DNA of 64,000 bases from Aphrocallistes beatrix (Eukaryota; Porifera; Hexactinellida; Sceptrulophora; Aphrocallistidae): contig OY725491.1 of NCBI GenBank assembly GCA_963281255.1, forward strand, positions 1 through 64,000. The letters run 5' to 3'. Within the stretch, counting starts at the first letter, position 1. Every line of letters begins with the position of its first letter. This document shows, piece after piece, positions 33,591-45,133 of the stretch. Under the pieces are notes generated by a model. That model was not told where the DNA came from. It saw only the letters and a list, made by a program, of their open reading frames with translations, and did not search any database. Position numbers and translations under genes: made by a program.

Positions 33591-36432
33591 GCGAGGGGTC
33601 GAAATCGTGATATTTCGTAAATCTCACGATTTTGTCGTGAGACATTCCTTGTAAGACATCGTTTTACAGGACTCTCAACCTGAGAGAGTTCGCAAATCGT
33701 GAGATTTAGAGGGTCTGTCGTGAGATCGTGACACTTTATCTCAAATCGTGTGACACACGACGAGATCGCGAGAGTTGAGAGGCCTGAGTTAATGTGATTA
33801 GTGTGCCATGCTAGCAGCTGTCGAGATTACATGTCATAACACAGTATTGCTAAAGATGGATGGAAATGAAGGGGATTGCATTACATACGCTGTACACCCA
33901 TAAGATCAGCTCATAGAAAGTAATGTGAAGGAACATTCCATTGAGGGCACGACATACATGCCAACTTCCCAAGACGGCACGGTTGTCAAGTATGGTATCA
34001 TTGGTATGTGGTGCATATCTTCGTATATATATCTGCACAGGGCAACTTTCTGGTAGGATTCACTACCCAGGATGGGCAACCAAATAGCCCAGTTTCTCCA
34101 ATGATTTGGCATTAGATAGGGCTTTAAAATGGAGATGTATACCTATGCTTATGCACTTGTCCGCTTTCCAGCATTAATTAAACGTATAACTTTGAATGCT
34201 CATTTCCTTTGCATTTGCACATACTATCCATAGTCCTGTTCTGAATACAGCGAGCAGAGATGTCAGAGTTAGGACAGTCGATTCAATATTTGATCGGCAA
34301 TAACGCCATATCTCAGCGTGTAGAGTTCTTCATAGACAGAATCCAACAAAACAAAAATATTCTTTTAAATTTGTTGGGAAATCGCCCTTATTATTAATCG
34401 CTACTGCGTCCCTCCAGATCTACTCTCGGGTTTCGAATGATGAATTAGCTGAGTATTCAGAAATAAATTTGTATACTTCCCTCAAATATAACCTAAGTTT
34501 TTAGTAAATAGTGGGCAGAATCTGAAAGGATAGAGGGTGTATTTATCCTAAGTCTGTAAAGTCCGGACAAGTAGAGTGATGTAACTCAGTTGCTCTGTTC
34601 TTGAGGATTAGACGGGAGATTCCAATCATTGTAAGCATTAGAAAGTTCAAGATTATGGAGATATATTCTAATATTCTACGCAGCCTCCTACTCATTTTAA
34701 GTTTTTCTCTAATCACTATTGTTCAGTAAAAAGTTCAAACCGCAACAGCCAACTAATCAATGCAAATATCGCAGACTTCAACCTTGGTTTGAATCCTGGA
34801 GAAATTGCATAATTCAAAGCTAGCACAGCAACCAAGACGACTAATCCGACCTAGCAACAGAAATCAGGAACTGAATGTTTTCTCCATTTTTATTGCGATA
34901 CTTGTAATTAGTGATTAACGCCATTAAAATGTTCCAATTAAGCATTTTTATCCATTAAGTGTATTCTCAATGTCAGAAAGTACACTCAATTACCACAGCT
35001 TGCTGATTGGGAGCTGAGCAAATTCCACCTAGCCATTTTCGTATCTCTGGAATTACCATAATGCTTTAGTCATGACTTTCTGAACTTGAATCAATACGAT
35101 ATCGGTTTTTCCAATAAATTATCTATCTTCGTCACCTACGTTCTAACCTCTTTCATTTACTTGAGCGATCGCAGATAATCCCATTAGATTGTAAGTACTA
35201 TGTTGCCTTCTGACACAGACGCTAGATTCATTGCGAAGACACAAATTTACTAAACATTTGATGACTTCCTCCCACTCCACCAACTCTCCTGGCTTAAACT
35301 CAGCTTGTCATCATCATCTGTACTCAGGTTGTGCAACTCATGCAATCTATTGGTTGAGAAACTGATAAGATTCTGCTAGCTCAATCCCACTCAGCGAGGC
35401 GGAAAGTCCAGTGGAACTCTGAAGCAAAAATAAAATCACTTTCTACAGTTAAATATTTAGGTTATTTTAGGGTTTATTCGTTGAAGGGAATTTATGTCTA
35501 AAATATTTTCTTTCAATATTACTTTGCAAATATTTATTTAATGCTTTTGTCCTTTTTATTGGCGCGTCGGCAACTTTCATCTACCTGCTAGTTCCTAGCT
35601 GGTCTGAGGTTGAGGACTGTGGTTGTCTACTTAGCGACACTAATGACACTGAGAAATGCAAACTAATCAAAACTGATTTCTACCAGAACTCTGATTGGTC
35701 AAATCATGATTTGTCCGTTCTTAGTAACTCTGAAATGCTTTCATGATGTTTTCAGAAATGACGTATTCAGTTGCTAGGGACGTAGTTTAAAGTATGCAAA
35801 GATAATCCATGTTAATTGGTTGTGGGTTGTTTCTTACGTCTCACTGTCTGGAATAATTAGATCAAGAGAAACGTGCAACAGAGCAACTGCGCAGCAACCA
35901 ATGAATTGAATTACTTTCCACAACACTGATCCTGCGGTTTATTGCATTCTTATCGCAGCGTTGGTTTCCATGGTAAACAAGAATGGTAAATTATTTGCAT
36001 TGTGAAATGGAATGTCATTGTTCAACTCTCTTGACGACGATTCAGCTAGTTAGGAATTTGGTATCGCGTTAGCGCAACCCCTCGGAGCTTCTCAATGTTT
36101 GTCTAACAATGCACAATCGATGCAATAATATCTTAGAACAAATAAGTGCGAATTGCGAAATGAAATTTGTTACAATTACTTACGTTATAAATTATGCATT
36201 TCATTTCAACACAATCTTCTGCAATAGTTCCGTGCTGAGATAAACGTGAAACTATCCTATTGAGTAAATAATTCCTAAACAGGAATTAACGCAACACCGC
36301 TCAGGTTTCACTTCCGTTGTGAATTCAACAAGCGTGCATTGTTGAAAGTGCGCGTATGAACTCTGAAAGCCTTCAGAATGCATTGAGGTCATCCTGCATT
36401 AGATAATGGTTTCACTGTAGGCAGTTGACTAG

Positions 36433-36439
36433 TATAAAT
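36433..36439 (+). promoter_or_regulatory. TATA box of BTG/Tob gene
   Basis: TATAAAT lies 57 bp before the ATG, in AGTATAAATGCAGTCGG. A start of transcription about 30 bp downstream would give a short 5' UTR of about 25-30 bases with no upstream ATG. BTG/Tob genes are often rapidly induced, which suits a TATA promoter. Confidence 0.55.
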
Positions 36440-36489
36440 GCAGTCGGATTCCTAGCTAGAGCAACCAACACAAAACACTAGCATACAAA

Positions 36490-37050
36490 ATGATCGAAGA
36501 AGTTTCTCAAGCAATAACATTTCTCAAAGCCCTCCTTACAAACGGAATTCCACACTCAATCACTTCCCTCGAGCTAGACAGATTCACGAGAAAACTCAGA
36601 GAATTGCTGCTACAGAGATTCGAGACTCACTGGGACCCGAAATCCCCAGCGAAGGGCTCGGGCTACAGATGCATACGAATAAACCACAGACTGGACCCCA
36701 TCGTTCTCCGGGCTTGCCAAGAGTCGGGGACAGTCAACAAAGTTCCGTCCATCCTCCCCAAGGAGCTCACCGTGTGGATAGACCCCCAGGAGGTGGCCTA
36801 CCGGTTCGGAGAGGAAGGTTCCATCTGTAAACTTGAGCCCAGCCCCCCTCCATCCCCCAAAGCCACCTCCCCAGAGCCCACAAGAAGGGAAGAGATACGT
36901 TTAGAAAGTCCCTCCAGTCCCAGACCCCGCTCCAGCCGGAAAAGAGGTTCCAAAAAGCCATTCCTGGTGACCGGTTCCGTTACCTCGCAGTTACTCCCCA
37001 GACAGACGTACGAGGACCTGAGTCTGAACACAATTTCTGTCAACGCATAA
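36490..37050 (+). CDS. BTG/Tob family antiproliferative protein
   Basis: Intronless, 186 residues, with good start context (ACAAAATGA). The BTG domain fills residues 1-115: helices IEEVSQAITFLKALLTNGI and LDRFTRKLRELLLQRFETHW, box A around GYRCIRINHRLDPIVLRAC (58-76) and box B LPKELTVWIDPQEVAYRFGE (89-108), ending GSICKLE. Family members bind the CAF1 deadenylase and slow proliferation; the two boxes make that contact. The tail is Pro/Ser-rich with a basic cluster RSSRKRGSKK (about 148-157) that may be a nuclear signal. It is longer than BTG1 (171) but much shorter than TOB1, so the subfamily is left open. Confidence 0.95.
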   Translation: MIEEVSQAITFLKALLTNGIPHSITSLELDRFTRKLRELLLQRFETHWDPKSPAKGSGYRCIRINHRLDPIVLRACQESGTVNKVPSILPKELTVWIDPQEVAYRFGEEGSICKLEPSPPPSPKATSPEPTRREEIRLESPSSPRPRSSRKRGSKKPFLVTGSVTSQLLPRQTYEDLSLNTISVNA

Positions 37051-38130
37051 GTGTGAGATGTATTTTTATTCGGTAAACATTAATTTAACTATTCTGTAAC
37101 AAAACAAGACACACTATTGATAAATATAATCTCCTACATGCCTGTACAAATTTGTATAATTCACCAGCTTTTATCCAGATTCGAGTGTTATCCTTCATTC
37201 ATTAAACTCACTTCACACTATCTACCTTGTTTCAGTTATTGGCGGGGCGAATTAGCGAATCATGAGCTGAGAATCTGCATTTCCATTGGCAGTTTGGAAT
37301 GGCGCACTGGTATCATAGTTGCATGGGTTCAGGACAGCGGAGGTTAACTTGCTGCCGGGAGAGAAAGGTTTACGTAGCTGGAGATAACCCTGGAAGCTAG
37401 GCTTCTCTTGTTCACAGTGTAAGGCTTGAAGTAACGAGTGACTCATTTAATTGCTTTGTTCATTAATGTGCGTAGCAACGAGTTTATCACTAGGAATGCT
37501 CATTGTTTTGAAAGGTGTCGCATTACTATCTGAATAGAATCTTTGTTTTTGCGCGATAGAGCATTGATTGCATTGTTAAGTACACAATTATAAATTCAAT
37601 CACAAGTTTAAACCTTCGAACTCGACTCTATTCTTAGCAGAATTATGATAGTTGCAGATTGCGCAACTGACCTTGAGCACAAATGTCCATGCATAAAGAT
37701 GTGATCACGCTTACTCCTCGACTAGGATTAATGTACTGAGTAGCGTGACGTCATCATCGTATGGTCAAATATTAAATGAATTGTAATTAGAAAACCGAGA
37801 ACACTTCTTGATTGGTTTAGACTTAGGATGCTATCTCCTACCAAACTGTGTTAGCGGATACTTTACAGGTGGACAGCTCTCTCTAAGCGCTGTTTAGATT
37901 TAGCGCTTACTCGCTATCCAATTGCGGAGTGGTGACGATGCAATGCCGTGAATTGATTGGTTAATTAGGCTAATTAGTGGAACTATAGATTATGTTACGA
38001 ATCAATGTCAGAAGTATTCTGTTTCATTTTCAATCACAGATTTCTCAGCCAATCAACTCATTAAGTATCGATTCATAATTTATTGTTTGATGAATGCAAA
38101 ATCAACAAAGTGGATGGCAGATCTGTGACG
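37051..38130. other. Intergenic region between BTG/Tob and TUSC2 (convergent)
   Basis: Holds the 3' ends of both genes. A TUSC2 poly(A) signal is at 38079-38084. A palindromic TGACGTCA occurs near 37746. No further gene or TIR element was recognised. Confidence 0.5.
38079..38084 (-). terminator. Poly(A) signal AATAAA for TUSC2
   Basis: AATAAA on the minus strand about 47 bases after the TUSC2 stop codon. Confidence 0.7.
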
Positions 38131-39685
38131 TCACTGCTCTGCGCTGTAGAAGATGACCGGGAGCTTGCTGGATAGGGCAGGGAAGGGGAGCAGCTCGCGT
38201 TCCTAGGAGAAAAGTGTTAAGGGTTTCATGGTTCCAATTGGAACTATCACTCACTCACCTCCTTCACGAGGTCCCTCAGAACACGCCGCATCCCCAGCCG
38301 CTTGGTTCCGGGCGCCAAATCCACTCTCACCTCTTCCTCGTAGAACTCATGTGCCACACTTCCGTCCTTGTCTCTGTACATCGAACTAGAGAACAGCCAA
38401 TCAGACCACGGCGTTCATTTTAATATATTTCCTTGTGTATCTCTACAAATATTTGTTTCAATCTCATTGTTTATTTCTGAGATCGAATCGCAGCGCAATT
38501 TAATTATAAATCTGGAAACTTTTGAATGAATTCTCCTTTATTCTTCCTTCCTTTGGAGGAAGACAAATTTTAAAAATAAATCGGGAGCCCGAATACATAC
38601 CAGGCAACCAATAAATTCTTAGTTTCACACTGTTCCATCTTAGTGATGGATCAGTCGTAATGGTATGTACAGAGATTGGAAGAAATTTGTGGCATTAAAA
38701 ACAAAACTCGGTTTAGACTTCGGTTCCACGCAAACACAATGTTGAGAGATATTCCAATGGAGAGCTTTCTTCTAGTTCAGTTCCCCGACCTTGAGACAAT
38801 GTCTGCGATATTCAAGGGTCGTAATGAACCTAATTACTAATCTGAACACTCATTCCATTCTCTCGTACCTGGAAACCGTGGTGAGGGGTGCTGGTTATTG
38901 GTCTGTTTTGCCCAAAATGTTTTTACGAAATTTCTAGGAAAATATTATCAGCACATTTGGAAAAGTACCCAAAAGACATAAGATTTCAAATTGGACAATT
39001 ATGAAAGTGGAAAATAGTGAAAGTCATTGAACCCTACGGACAGTGTTCCTTCTGTGTTTATAAATTGACTCACTTATTCATACTCTCGATTGGTAGGAAA
39101 CTGACTGGGTCTGTTTCCCAACCAATCCTCCACAAACTCATTTATCTGGTAAGGGAACAATCCCAATATTATACATGCCAACTGACCCGTTTTTGGTGGG
39201 ACGTCCTGCTTTTTTCACTCTTCCAATGAGCTAATTTTCTCGAGTGTCCCGTTTTACATGAAATTTCCCCATTATGTCCCGCTCTTTTTTCATGTATAAT
39301 AACCTCTATTATGTCCCGCGAAATTCAACGCTGCGTCCCGCTTTTATCTTGGCTCAAGTTGGCATGTATGCAGTATTAGTAATTATTATTAGATTTAGAG
39401 TTCTTACGAGAATCGCATTCCAGAGAGTGGAACTCGTAGCACAGTTGTAGCTACAGAGTCTATAACGACCACCCAAGGGACTGGCCATGAATGGCGCTCA
39501 TAAAGTGGCAGTTTTAGTTCCGATGTATAACAAATAATAGCATTTTACCTTCGCACCCAGAAGACCAAGTAGTCGTTAATGTTGACTTCGTCCATCCGGA
39601 GTCTCCTCACCTGTCTCCCCCCAGGGTCGGGGGGTTCCGTTTCCATCCCCATCCACTCCTTGACTCTCCCCACACTTCCTCCCAT
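38131..39685 (-). CDS. TUSC2: TUSC2/FUS1 homologue, N-myristoylated small protein, 3 exons
   Basis: Exons 39549-39685, 38259-38385 and 38131-38202 join in phase to 111 residues (human TUSC2 has 110). The N-terminus MGGSVG has Gly2 and Ser6-type spacing expected for N-myristoylation, as in human MGASGS. The core SSMYRDKDGSVAHEFYEE matches human GSMFYDEDGDLAHEFYEE, followed by LGMRRVLRDLVKE and a C-terminal LPVIFYSAEQ matching FPVILYEV. In mammals TUSC2 is a mitochondrial calcium-handling and tumour-suppressor protein; its biochemical activity is poorly known. Intron 1 is about 1.2 kb because of a MITE and AT-rich sequence, much longer than intron 2 (56 bp). Confidence 0.92.
39171..39369. mobile_element. 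199-bp MITE in TUSC2 intron 1
   Basis: Ends ATACATGCCAACT and, inverted, ATACATGCCAACTTGAG. Interior has CCCGTTTTACATGAAATTTC and TTCAACGCTGCGTCCCG, shared with the worn copy at 20132-20323. The target duplication is ambiguous because the ends run into TAT. Superfamily not assigned. Confidence 0.8.
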
Positions 39686-41335
39686 TCAACGCAGGCAGTA
39701 GCTCGAGACTGTCTATGTGCATACAACACCACTATACAATAGAGTCAGATCAATACACCACAAACTAGCCAGTTGAGTGTGCTTAGTTATTCTTCACTAA
39801 TGTGGACTGTTCTGTTTGCTTATGGGACTAGTTACGGACACTTTCAATTCCTAAGACAAATTGAAAGAGTTCCTAGCTCATAGATTGCCTCGATTCTAAA
39901 ACTGACCCGAAAAGGCTACATCTCGCAATGTTTAATAAAGACACAATAATGTCATAACTCAATCTGCTGAGAGGAAATGTTGAATAATACTGTATTGATT
40001 TGAAGATAGATTTGAAGATGGCCATTGAATCAAATTCATATCTGCTTCGTACTGCCCTCAACAACCAGTTTCCCCAACGAACTGGTCCCTGATAAATTGT
40101 TTTTCCTTACCATCGTGACTACAAGGTCAGAGGCTGTGTGGTAAGCACTCAGCCCTGATAGCTGAGAGAACACACAGAGTGACTACTAATCACTAATTAT
40201 TGTTTATTGCCGAATGTATATTTCTATTCCTGTCCAATCACAGAATATCAGAAAGAGGCGTGGCAGTATCGCTAATCTTATTCTTTGTCTGAAGAGTTCA
40301 GAAAGTTCAAACAAAGAATTCAGTCACTCCCAGATTACTTGACTCAGCGAACATTTATGCATTGCAATAGAAACCTGATAGTGTTAGCATTTCTTTGGGT
40401 CATTATGGTAACTAGGTCACTCCTACCACCTGCGTGCGTTACGCAATCACTATTAGTATTTGATTAATGTTTGCATTATTTCTACTTGACCCCAGCAACG
40501 GACTTCGCTCATCGGAATTACCCGTGTCCTCTAAGCTGCATAGTTTCAGTTTCAGAAAGGATTTGTTTGTGGATATCTCTGACGCAGGTCACTACGCAGT
40601 CCTGTATTCCCATAGCAGTTATGTACTGGAGTACAAAAGAGAATATTATATAATATATATGTCAGTAGATAGGAAATCGATAGGAGAGAGTTCCCTGATT
40701 CTTACTGATTCAAAACCTGATAATGTCTGATGGGTCAGAAGTTCAACTTTACAACCAATCAGTTTATTAGTATTCTCTTTCATAATTTTGACTTCGCGTT
40801 TTGCCAAGACTCAATTATTCATTGAGTTTATGCTTTATTGTTTTGAACTTTTTTGGAAACAAAGTCCAGGAAAATCTAACCATTTGCTTAGTTACCACCA
40901 AACTGTTGGAATGCGGCCTAACTGAATAAACCAATGTCTAGGCTGAGGTTGCGAGTAAGAATGCGATTCTTTAGAATGCGGTGAATTACTTTAAGTAGGT
41001 CAGCTCTAAATCCAGCCTAAAACGGAGTCCATTAGCGCTCCTGTTAGTCCACAGACCTGCATTAACTTTGGAGATCACACAAAGGAGAATTGAAGAATAT
41101 CTATTTTTATCCGATATATAATATATGTTATCATATGCCCCCCCCCCCCCCTCCCCCCGTATGGACCAATTAAGATGACGTGCGATGCCATTGGACACTC
41201 AACTATTTTTATCCAAGGACCAAAATCCTTTCTGCATCCATTCATTCCCCATTGAATCTATAGTATTAGATCTCTCCATGTTAACCGCACGTTCTGATTG
41301 GTCTGTATAATAAGCCTATTCTGTTCAAATTAGCT
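39686..41335. other. Intergenic region with poly(C) tract
   Basis: Upstream of TUSC2 and of the ATP5ME candidate. No convincing exon. A run of C with one T (about 41139-41157) next to AT-rich DNA is the only striking feature; it is a likely source of sequencing or assembly error. Confidence 0.45.
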
Positions 41336-41482
41336 ATGCCAGTCTCCGCTCTGCTGAAGACGTCCCGCTACCTCGCCCTGATCCTGGGGATCCTGTACGG
41401 ACGCTCCAGGTACCACAAACTCGTGAAAAGACAGAAACTCTCCGTCAACCCCGCCACTCCTCTCCTACCTCCCTCCTAGCCT
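41336..41482 (+). CDS. ATP5ME: Candidate ATP synthase membrane subunit e (very short form)
   Basis: A 48-residue frame MPVSALLKTSRYLALILGIL then YGRSRYHKLVKRQ resembles the N-terminal half of human subunit e (VSPLIKLGRYSALFLGVAYG ATRYNYLK). It has the membrane helix and the GxxxG motif (GILYG) that subunit e uses to contact subunit g and dimerise ATP synthase in the mitochondrial inner membrane. The C-terminal coiled-coil of human subunit e (69 residues) is missing: after KRQKLSVNPATPPTSLLA there is a stop. Either the protein is truly short or a downstream exon was missed; no good donor was seen. The codon use is GC-rich as in neighbouring genes. Confidence 0.55.
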
Positions 41483-42239
41483 AGTTACCGATATACTACA
41501 TAGTTATGTGTTGTTAGTTTACTGATCTGTGTGTTCCTCGTCTACACGTGTACAGTACTTTGAATGCATCAATCAGTTACGTATCTTGTCTATTATTCTA
41601 AATCTAAATGTGTCTACCTGGACAATTTAAGTTTAGGGAAACGGAATTAGGTCATCCAATCACTGGCGTCTGGCTTCCAATTGCAGCCATGATTGAAAGA
41701 TAATTTTAGTTTTCTGTAAGTAGAATTAATTCCTAATTCAGTCGATTAGTTTCTGAAAGTGAAATTTATCTGAATAGTCAGTAGTTTCCAGAATTTTCAA
41801 TGACAAAATTTTTGATTTGCTTGAGTGCTGATTTCCCAGAAATCCCCTGATTTCAATTTCCGAATATTTGTAGAGTTGAAGTCTCGTGTCCCTGTTTATT
41901 CATTTTGTTTACTAAAACGATTAAATAAACATTTAATTTCTAAACTTTGTCATGAGCTGTCCTTGCACAACAATTCTAATCAGAGTTCATTAGCCAATCA
42001 CGTCGCATGGCTAGTTTGCAGAATTTAGCCTTGAATCATTGCCAGATAAGAATTATGGAAGGCGTGAAAAGAATATCAATTTCTTGTTTTGGATGGCGTA
42101 AGCATTGACTAAACTGAATTTGGGGAGCATCTGATTTTAAAAAATCGAAAGAAATACAAACCATTCGATAAACGAAAATAGTGTTTGGGATGATTTGGCG
42201 GAATAAAGCAATCATTCCACCACAGCATTCTCACCAGTT

Positions 42240-42398
42240 CATCTAGCTTGGTACATCTGTGGAGCCAAGGTGTTTGCAGTGTGTTTCGATTTTGGTTCCG
42301 TGTTCTACCATTGGAATTCCAAAATAAAACTGTTTGGGTGCCATACAACCTTATCATTCAAAAAAGTGCCGGACAGGAAAGTCCTAGGTAAACCCATG
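42240..42398. mobile_element. Left-truncated copy of the hAT-type MITE found complete at 52200-52403
   Basis: Shares GGAGCCAAGGTG, GATTTTGGTTCCG, CTGTTTGGGTGCCATA and the terminal CCTAGGTAAACCCATG with the complete element at 52200-52403. The left end cannot be matched. Confidence 0.75.
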
Positions 42399-42414
42399 AT
42401 TCTGACCTGCATTC

Positions 42415-42549
42415 CATTCGGTATGGTGGAAATAGTTCACATGAAACCACCATTAATCCTAATGATACAAAGTCGAACTATTCCTAAATCTGCAATTCGA
42501 ACTAATTCCTTTTTCGGAAAGTCGAACCATTTCCGCATTACCGCATAGT
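42415..42549. mobile_element. Small element made of GGAAATAGTTCGAC motifs (copy 1)
   Basis: Begins ATGGTGGAAATAGTTCACAT and ends in the inverse of GCGGTAATGCGGAAATGG. The same element lies in opposite orientation at about 47866-48046. The motif GGAAATAGTTCGACTTT is repeated several times inside both. Family unknown. Confidence 0.7.
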
Positions 42550-42615
42550 ATAGCATGATTCTGATACTTCACCCTTACTGCATTCCATTACATTCCAGAC
42601 TTAGCGTTCGTATCC

Positions 42616-44835
42616 ATGGAGCCGCGAGAGTGCGCAGGCCTGTTCGTCTGCGCCTACGCGTACGAGGGGCAGCGGGAGGACATCCTCTCTCTGAGCAAGG
42701 GGCAGCTGGTGCTGGTGCTGGAGAGACCCTCCGACACTTGGTGGGTGGCGGAGTTGGACTCTGGAGAAATTGGCTATGTCCCAACGGCATACCTCAAGGT
42801 AACCTTCGTTGCTATGGATTGACTGCATGTTATTCCACCAAACCTAGTTAATCTCTGATACTACAAACCGAGGCGAATTCCTCGGCGAGAAAGTGCTGAG
42901 TGGTCAATGTGTATTCGCTTGGATCATGAAAGCTTTTTTGATTTTGATGTTACAGAATAACACTATTGTGCAAATATAAAACTTTATTTTCCTGGAATGG
43001 GCTTGCACCTGCTTTGTCTGTCTACAGCGAATTCAGAAGTCTCAGCGTTGTGTAAGATGTAAGCTTACTTCTTGCACAAAGCTGTGCTTTCCTGGCAATG
43101 GATTTGCAGTACTGTAATTTCCCGTCTTACTCAGATAAGCATTACTAATCTGGTCTATTACGCCGCGCAATCCGATCTACCAATTCATTGCTAGGTTACA
43201 TGGAATGTGTTTAGGAATTAACGGAGGAGAACAGGAACAGCTGGCCAGCGTCGCCTCCTCCAATCAGATCCCCGCCCTTACAGAGGTGTCAGAGGATCAA
43301 GGCGCACCTCAAGGACAACGCGCCAGATCAGTAAGTTCTATTAATAGAATCCATTCAATTATCTAGAATGAATCATCTCTGTAAACTGACTCTTGGATTG
43401 CGTCAGTGCTTTCTATTATTAGTAATATTACAGCGGTAATTCTAATGCTCAGAATAGTGTTACTAAATTTGGAATTATTCAGAATGATTACTATCCACAG
43501 TTACTAATCTATCCCATGCTACTTTATCTCCTTATATGGTATTAAGTAATTGTGAATATTCCGCTTGAGATCTTCGCGGAGTTCTATTTATAGATTGTGT
43601 CGTAGGAGTGAGAGCGGGCTGCGGTGGGTGTCGGGGAACCCAGTGGCTCTAGCTCGGCTGGAGCAGCAGGAATGGACTCCGGTGGACCTGGGGGACCGGG
43701 ACCCCGTGGCCCGGGAGAAGAAGAGGGAGGCGATGGTCCAGCTGATGGCGCAGCTCCGCGGGGAGGAGTGGGAGTCGGGCGCCACGAAACCACTCGAGGA
43801 CGTGCTCACCCCGCCACAGCTAGAGGTATGCCCATATATGGATGTGCCACCTGCTGTAATCCACTGAGTTATTCGCTCACTTCGCGTAATACATTTTTGT
43901 AATGTAGCAGTGTAGTACGTAATTCACTGAGCAGAAGTGCTAACCTCAGAATAAACCCGTGCGTTGATTGGTAGCGGCGTTTCCTCGTTCCACGGAAGAG
44001 AAAGTAGTATTCGGATTCCAGAGAATTGTTCATATATTTAAACGCGATGCGATATATAACAAATCGATTGATGATGTTGCAATAAATATTTATAGCACTT
44101 CATTTATCATCTTACACCATGGATACCATTCTGAATAGAAATATTTACTCAGTTTATTGGAAAGAACCTGATTGGGCTGTATTTTCTCGAAATTTATAGT
44201 TCCGGTTTACATGAACATTACTCATAATTCGCGCTGTGTCTATTTATACTTTTCTAGGATGTGCATCAGATAGAGAGCAGGAGACTGACCAATCCAGTTC
44301 TAGCGTCTCAGCCGCACAAACAGCTGCAGCAGGAACTGATCCTCAGGAACAGGAGGTACGCACCAGGGATGAGAATGGGAAGCGAGATATTGCTCTCTGA
44401 ATAGCTTTCATTAGCTATTCCGACCAGTATAGGTTATGACGACATATCATAGTATATGTACCGTCCCTAGTTACGGTTACGGTGGTTAGTTATGCTGCGC
44501 ATGTGTGTAGAGGAGAGCTGAGGAATGAGAGGTCAGAGTTGGACAGAGTGCTGCAAGGGAGGAAGAGGGAGACAGAACTAAACCAGATGAGGGGACACAC
44601 TGACACTTCACACCTCGAAGACACTCCACATTCCGTATCACCTGAGCTGTTGCTACAGCTGCAGAAGCGGACCAAGCACCTTGAGCAAGTACAGACCTAT
44701 TTATAGGAGTGACTGCTATTTATAGACTGAGTCCTGAGTCTAACTCTCTCTTTGCAGGTGGAAGAAGAGGAAAAAGCGGACCACTCCAAGCCAGAGTTTC
44801 TAAAAATAAAACTGAGAAAAGTCCCGACTTCTTAA
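42616..44835 (+). CDS. SH3-domain / coiled-coil protein, 6 exons
   Basis: Exons 42616-42798, 43215-43330, 43594-43825, 44258-44355, 44511-44688, 44758-44835; all introns are GT-AG and phases join to 294 residues. Residues 7-60 are an SH3 domain: the ALYDY-type strand is FVCAYAYEGQ, then the n-Src/distal part LVLVLERPSDTWWVAELDSG and the closing GYVPTAYLK. The SH3 is close in pattern to that of NCKIPSD/SPIN90, but the rest was not recognised. The middle is Pro-rich, then charged helices (REKKREAMVQLMAQLRGEEW, HKQLQQELILRNRR, LLLQLQKRTKHLEQ) suggest coiled coil. The last exon ends FLKIKLRKV, resembling the LKKV end of an actin-binding WH2 motif. It may be an actin-regulating adaptor; the gene name is open. 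It converges with the plexin gene. Confidence 0.8.
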
Positions 44836-45133
44836 ACTCACTCATCACTTCCCTTTTATACATTCCACGCGTTGCTATGGAGCTTTTAACCCCACCTTGG
44901 AATTCAAGAATTTCATTGGCTATTGTCTCTTAAGTTATAACATTTGTATCATTCACATTTCAGTTCTATTTATAAACTAATCGGAACAACGAATAAGAAG
45001 CAAAGAAAGGTTTGTTCCAATACACACTTTATTACAGAAATAGCACTCTAGTCTATAAATAGAATATTTGTACATTCACGCCGCAGCTGTTTCCCGCTCA
45101 GACCACTAGAGAATGACAGGTGTCAACAGCCAA
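44836..45133. other. Convergent 3' region of SH3 gene and plexin
   Basis: A 298-bp gap between the two stop codons. It contains the plexin poly(A) signal (45028-45033) and an exact CTATAAATAG at 45053-45062. Confidence 0.6.
45028..45033 (-). terminator. Poly(A) signal AATAAA for plexin
   Basis: GTAATAAAGTG on the minus strand, about 100 bases after the plexin stop. Confidence 0.75.

Larger units (their letters stand above)
31310..36489. other. Gene-poor 5.2-kb region between dystroglycan-like gene and BTG/Tob
   Basis: AT-rich apart from a GC-rich element. It contains at least four small TIR elements at 31627-33590 (listed separately). From about 34100 to 36400 I see no reading frame, TIR pair or tandem repeat; the last few hundred bases should hold BTG/Tob regulatory sequence. 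An exact CTATTTATAG lies at 31328-31337, just 5' of the dystroglycan-like ATG. Confidence 0.5.
41483..42615. other. Intergenic region with two TE fragments
   Basis: Contains a left-truncated hAT-type MITE (42240-42398) and a GGAAATAGTTCGAC-type element (42415-42549), both listed separately. The rest shows nothing recognisable. Confidence 0.45.
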
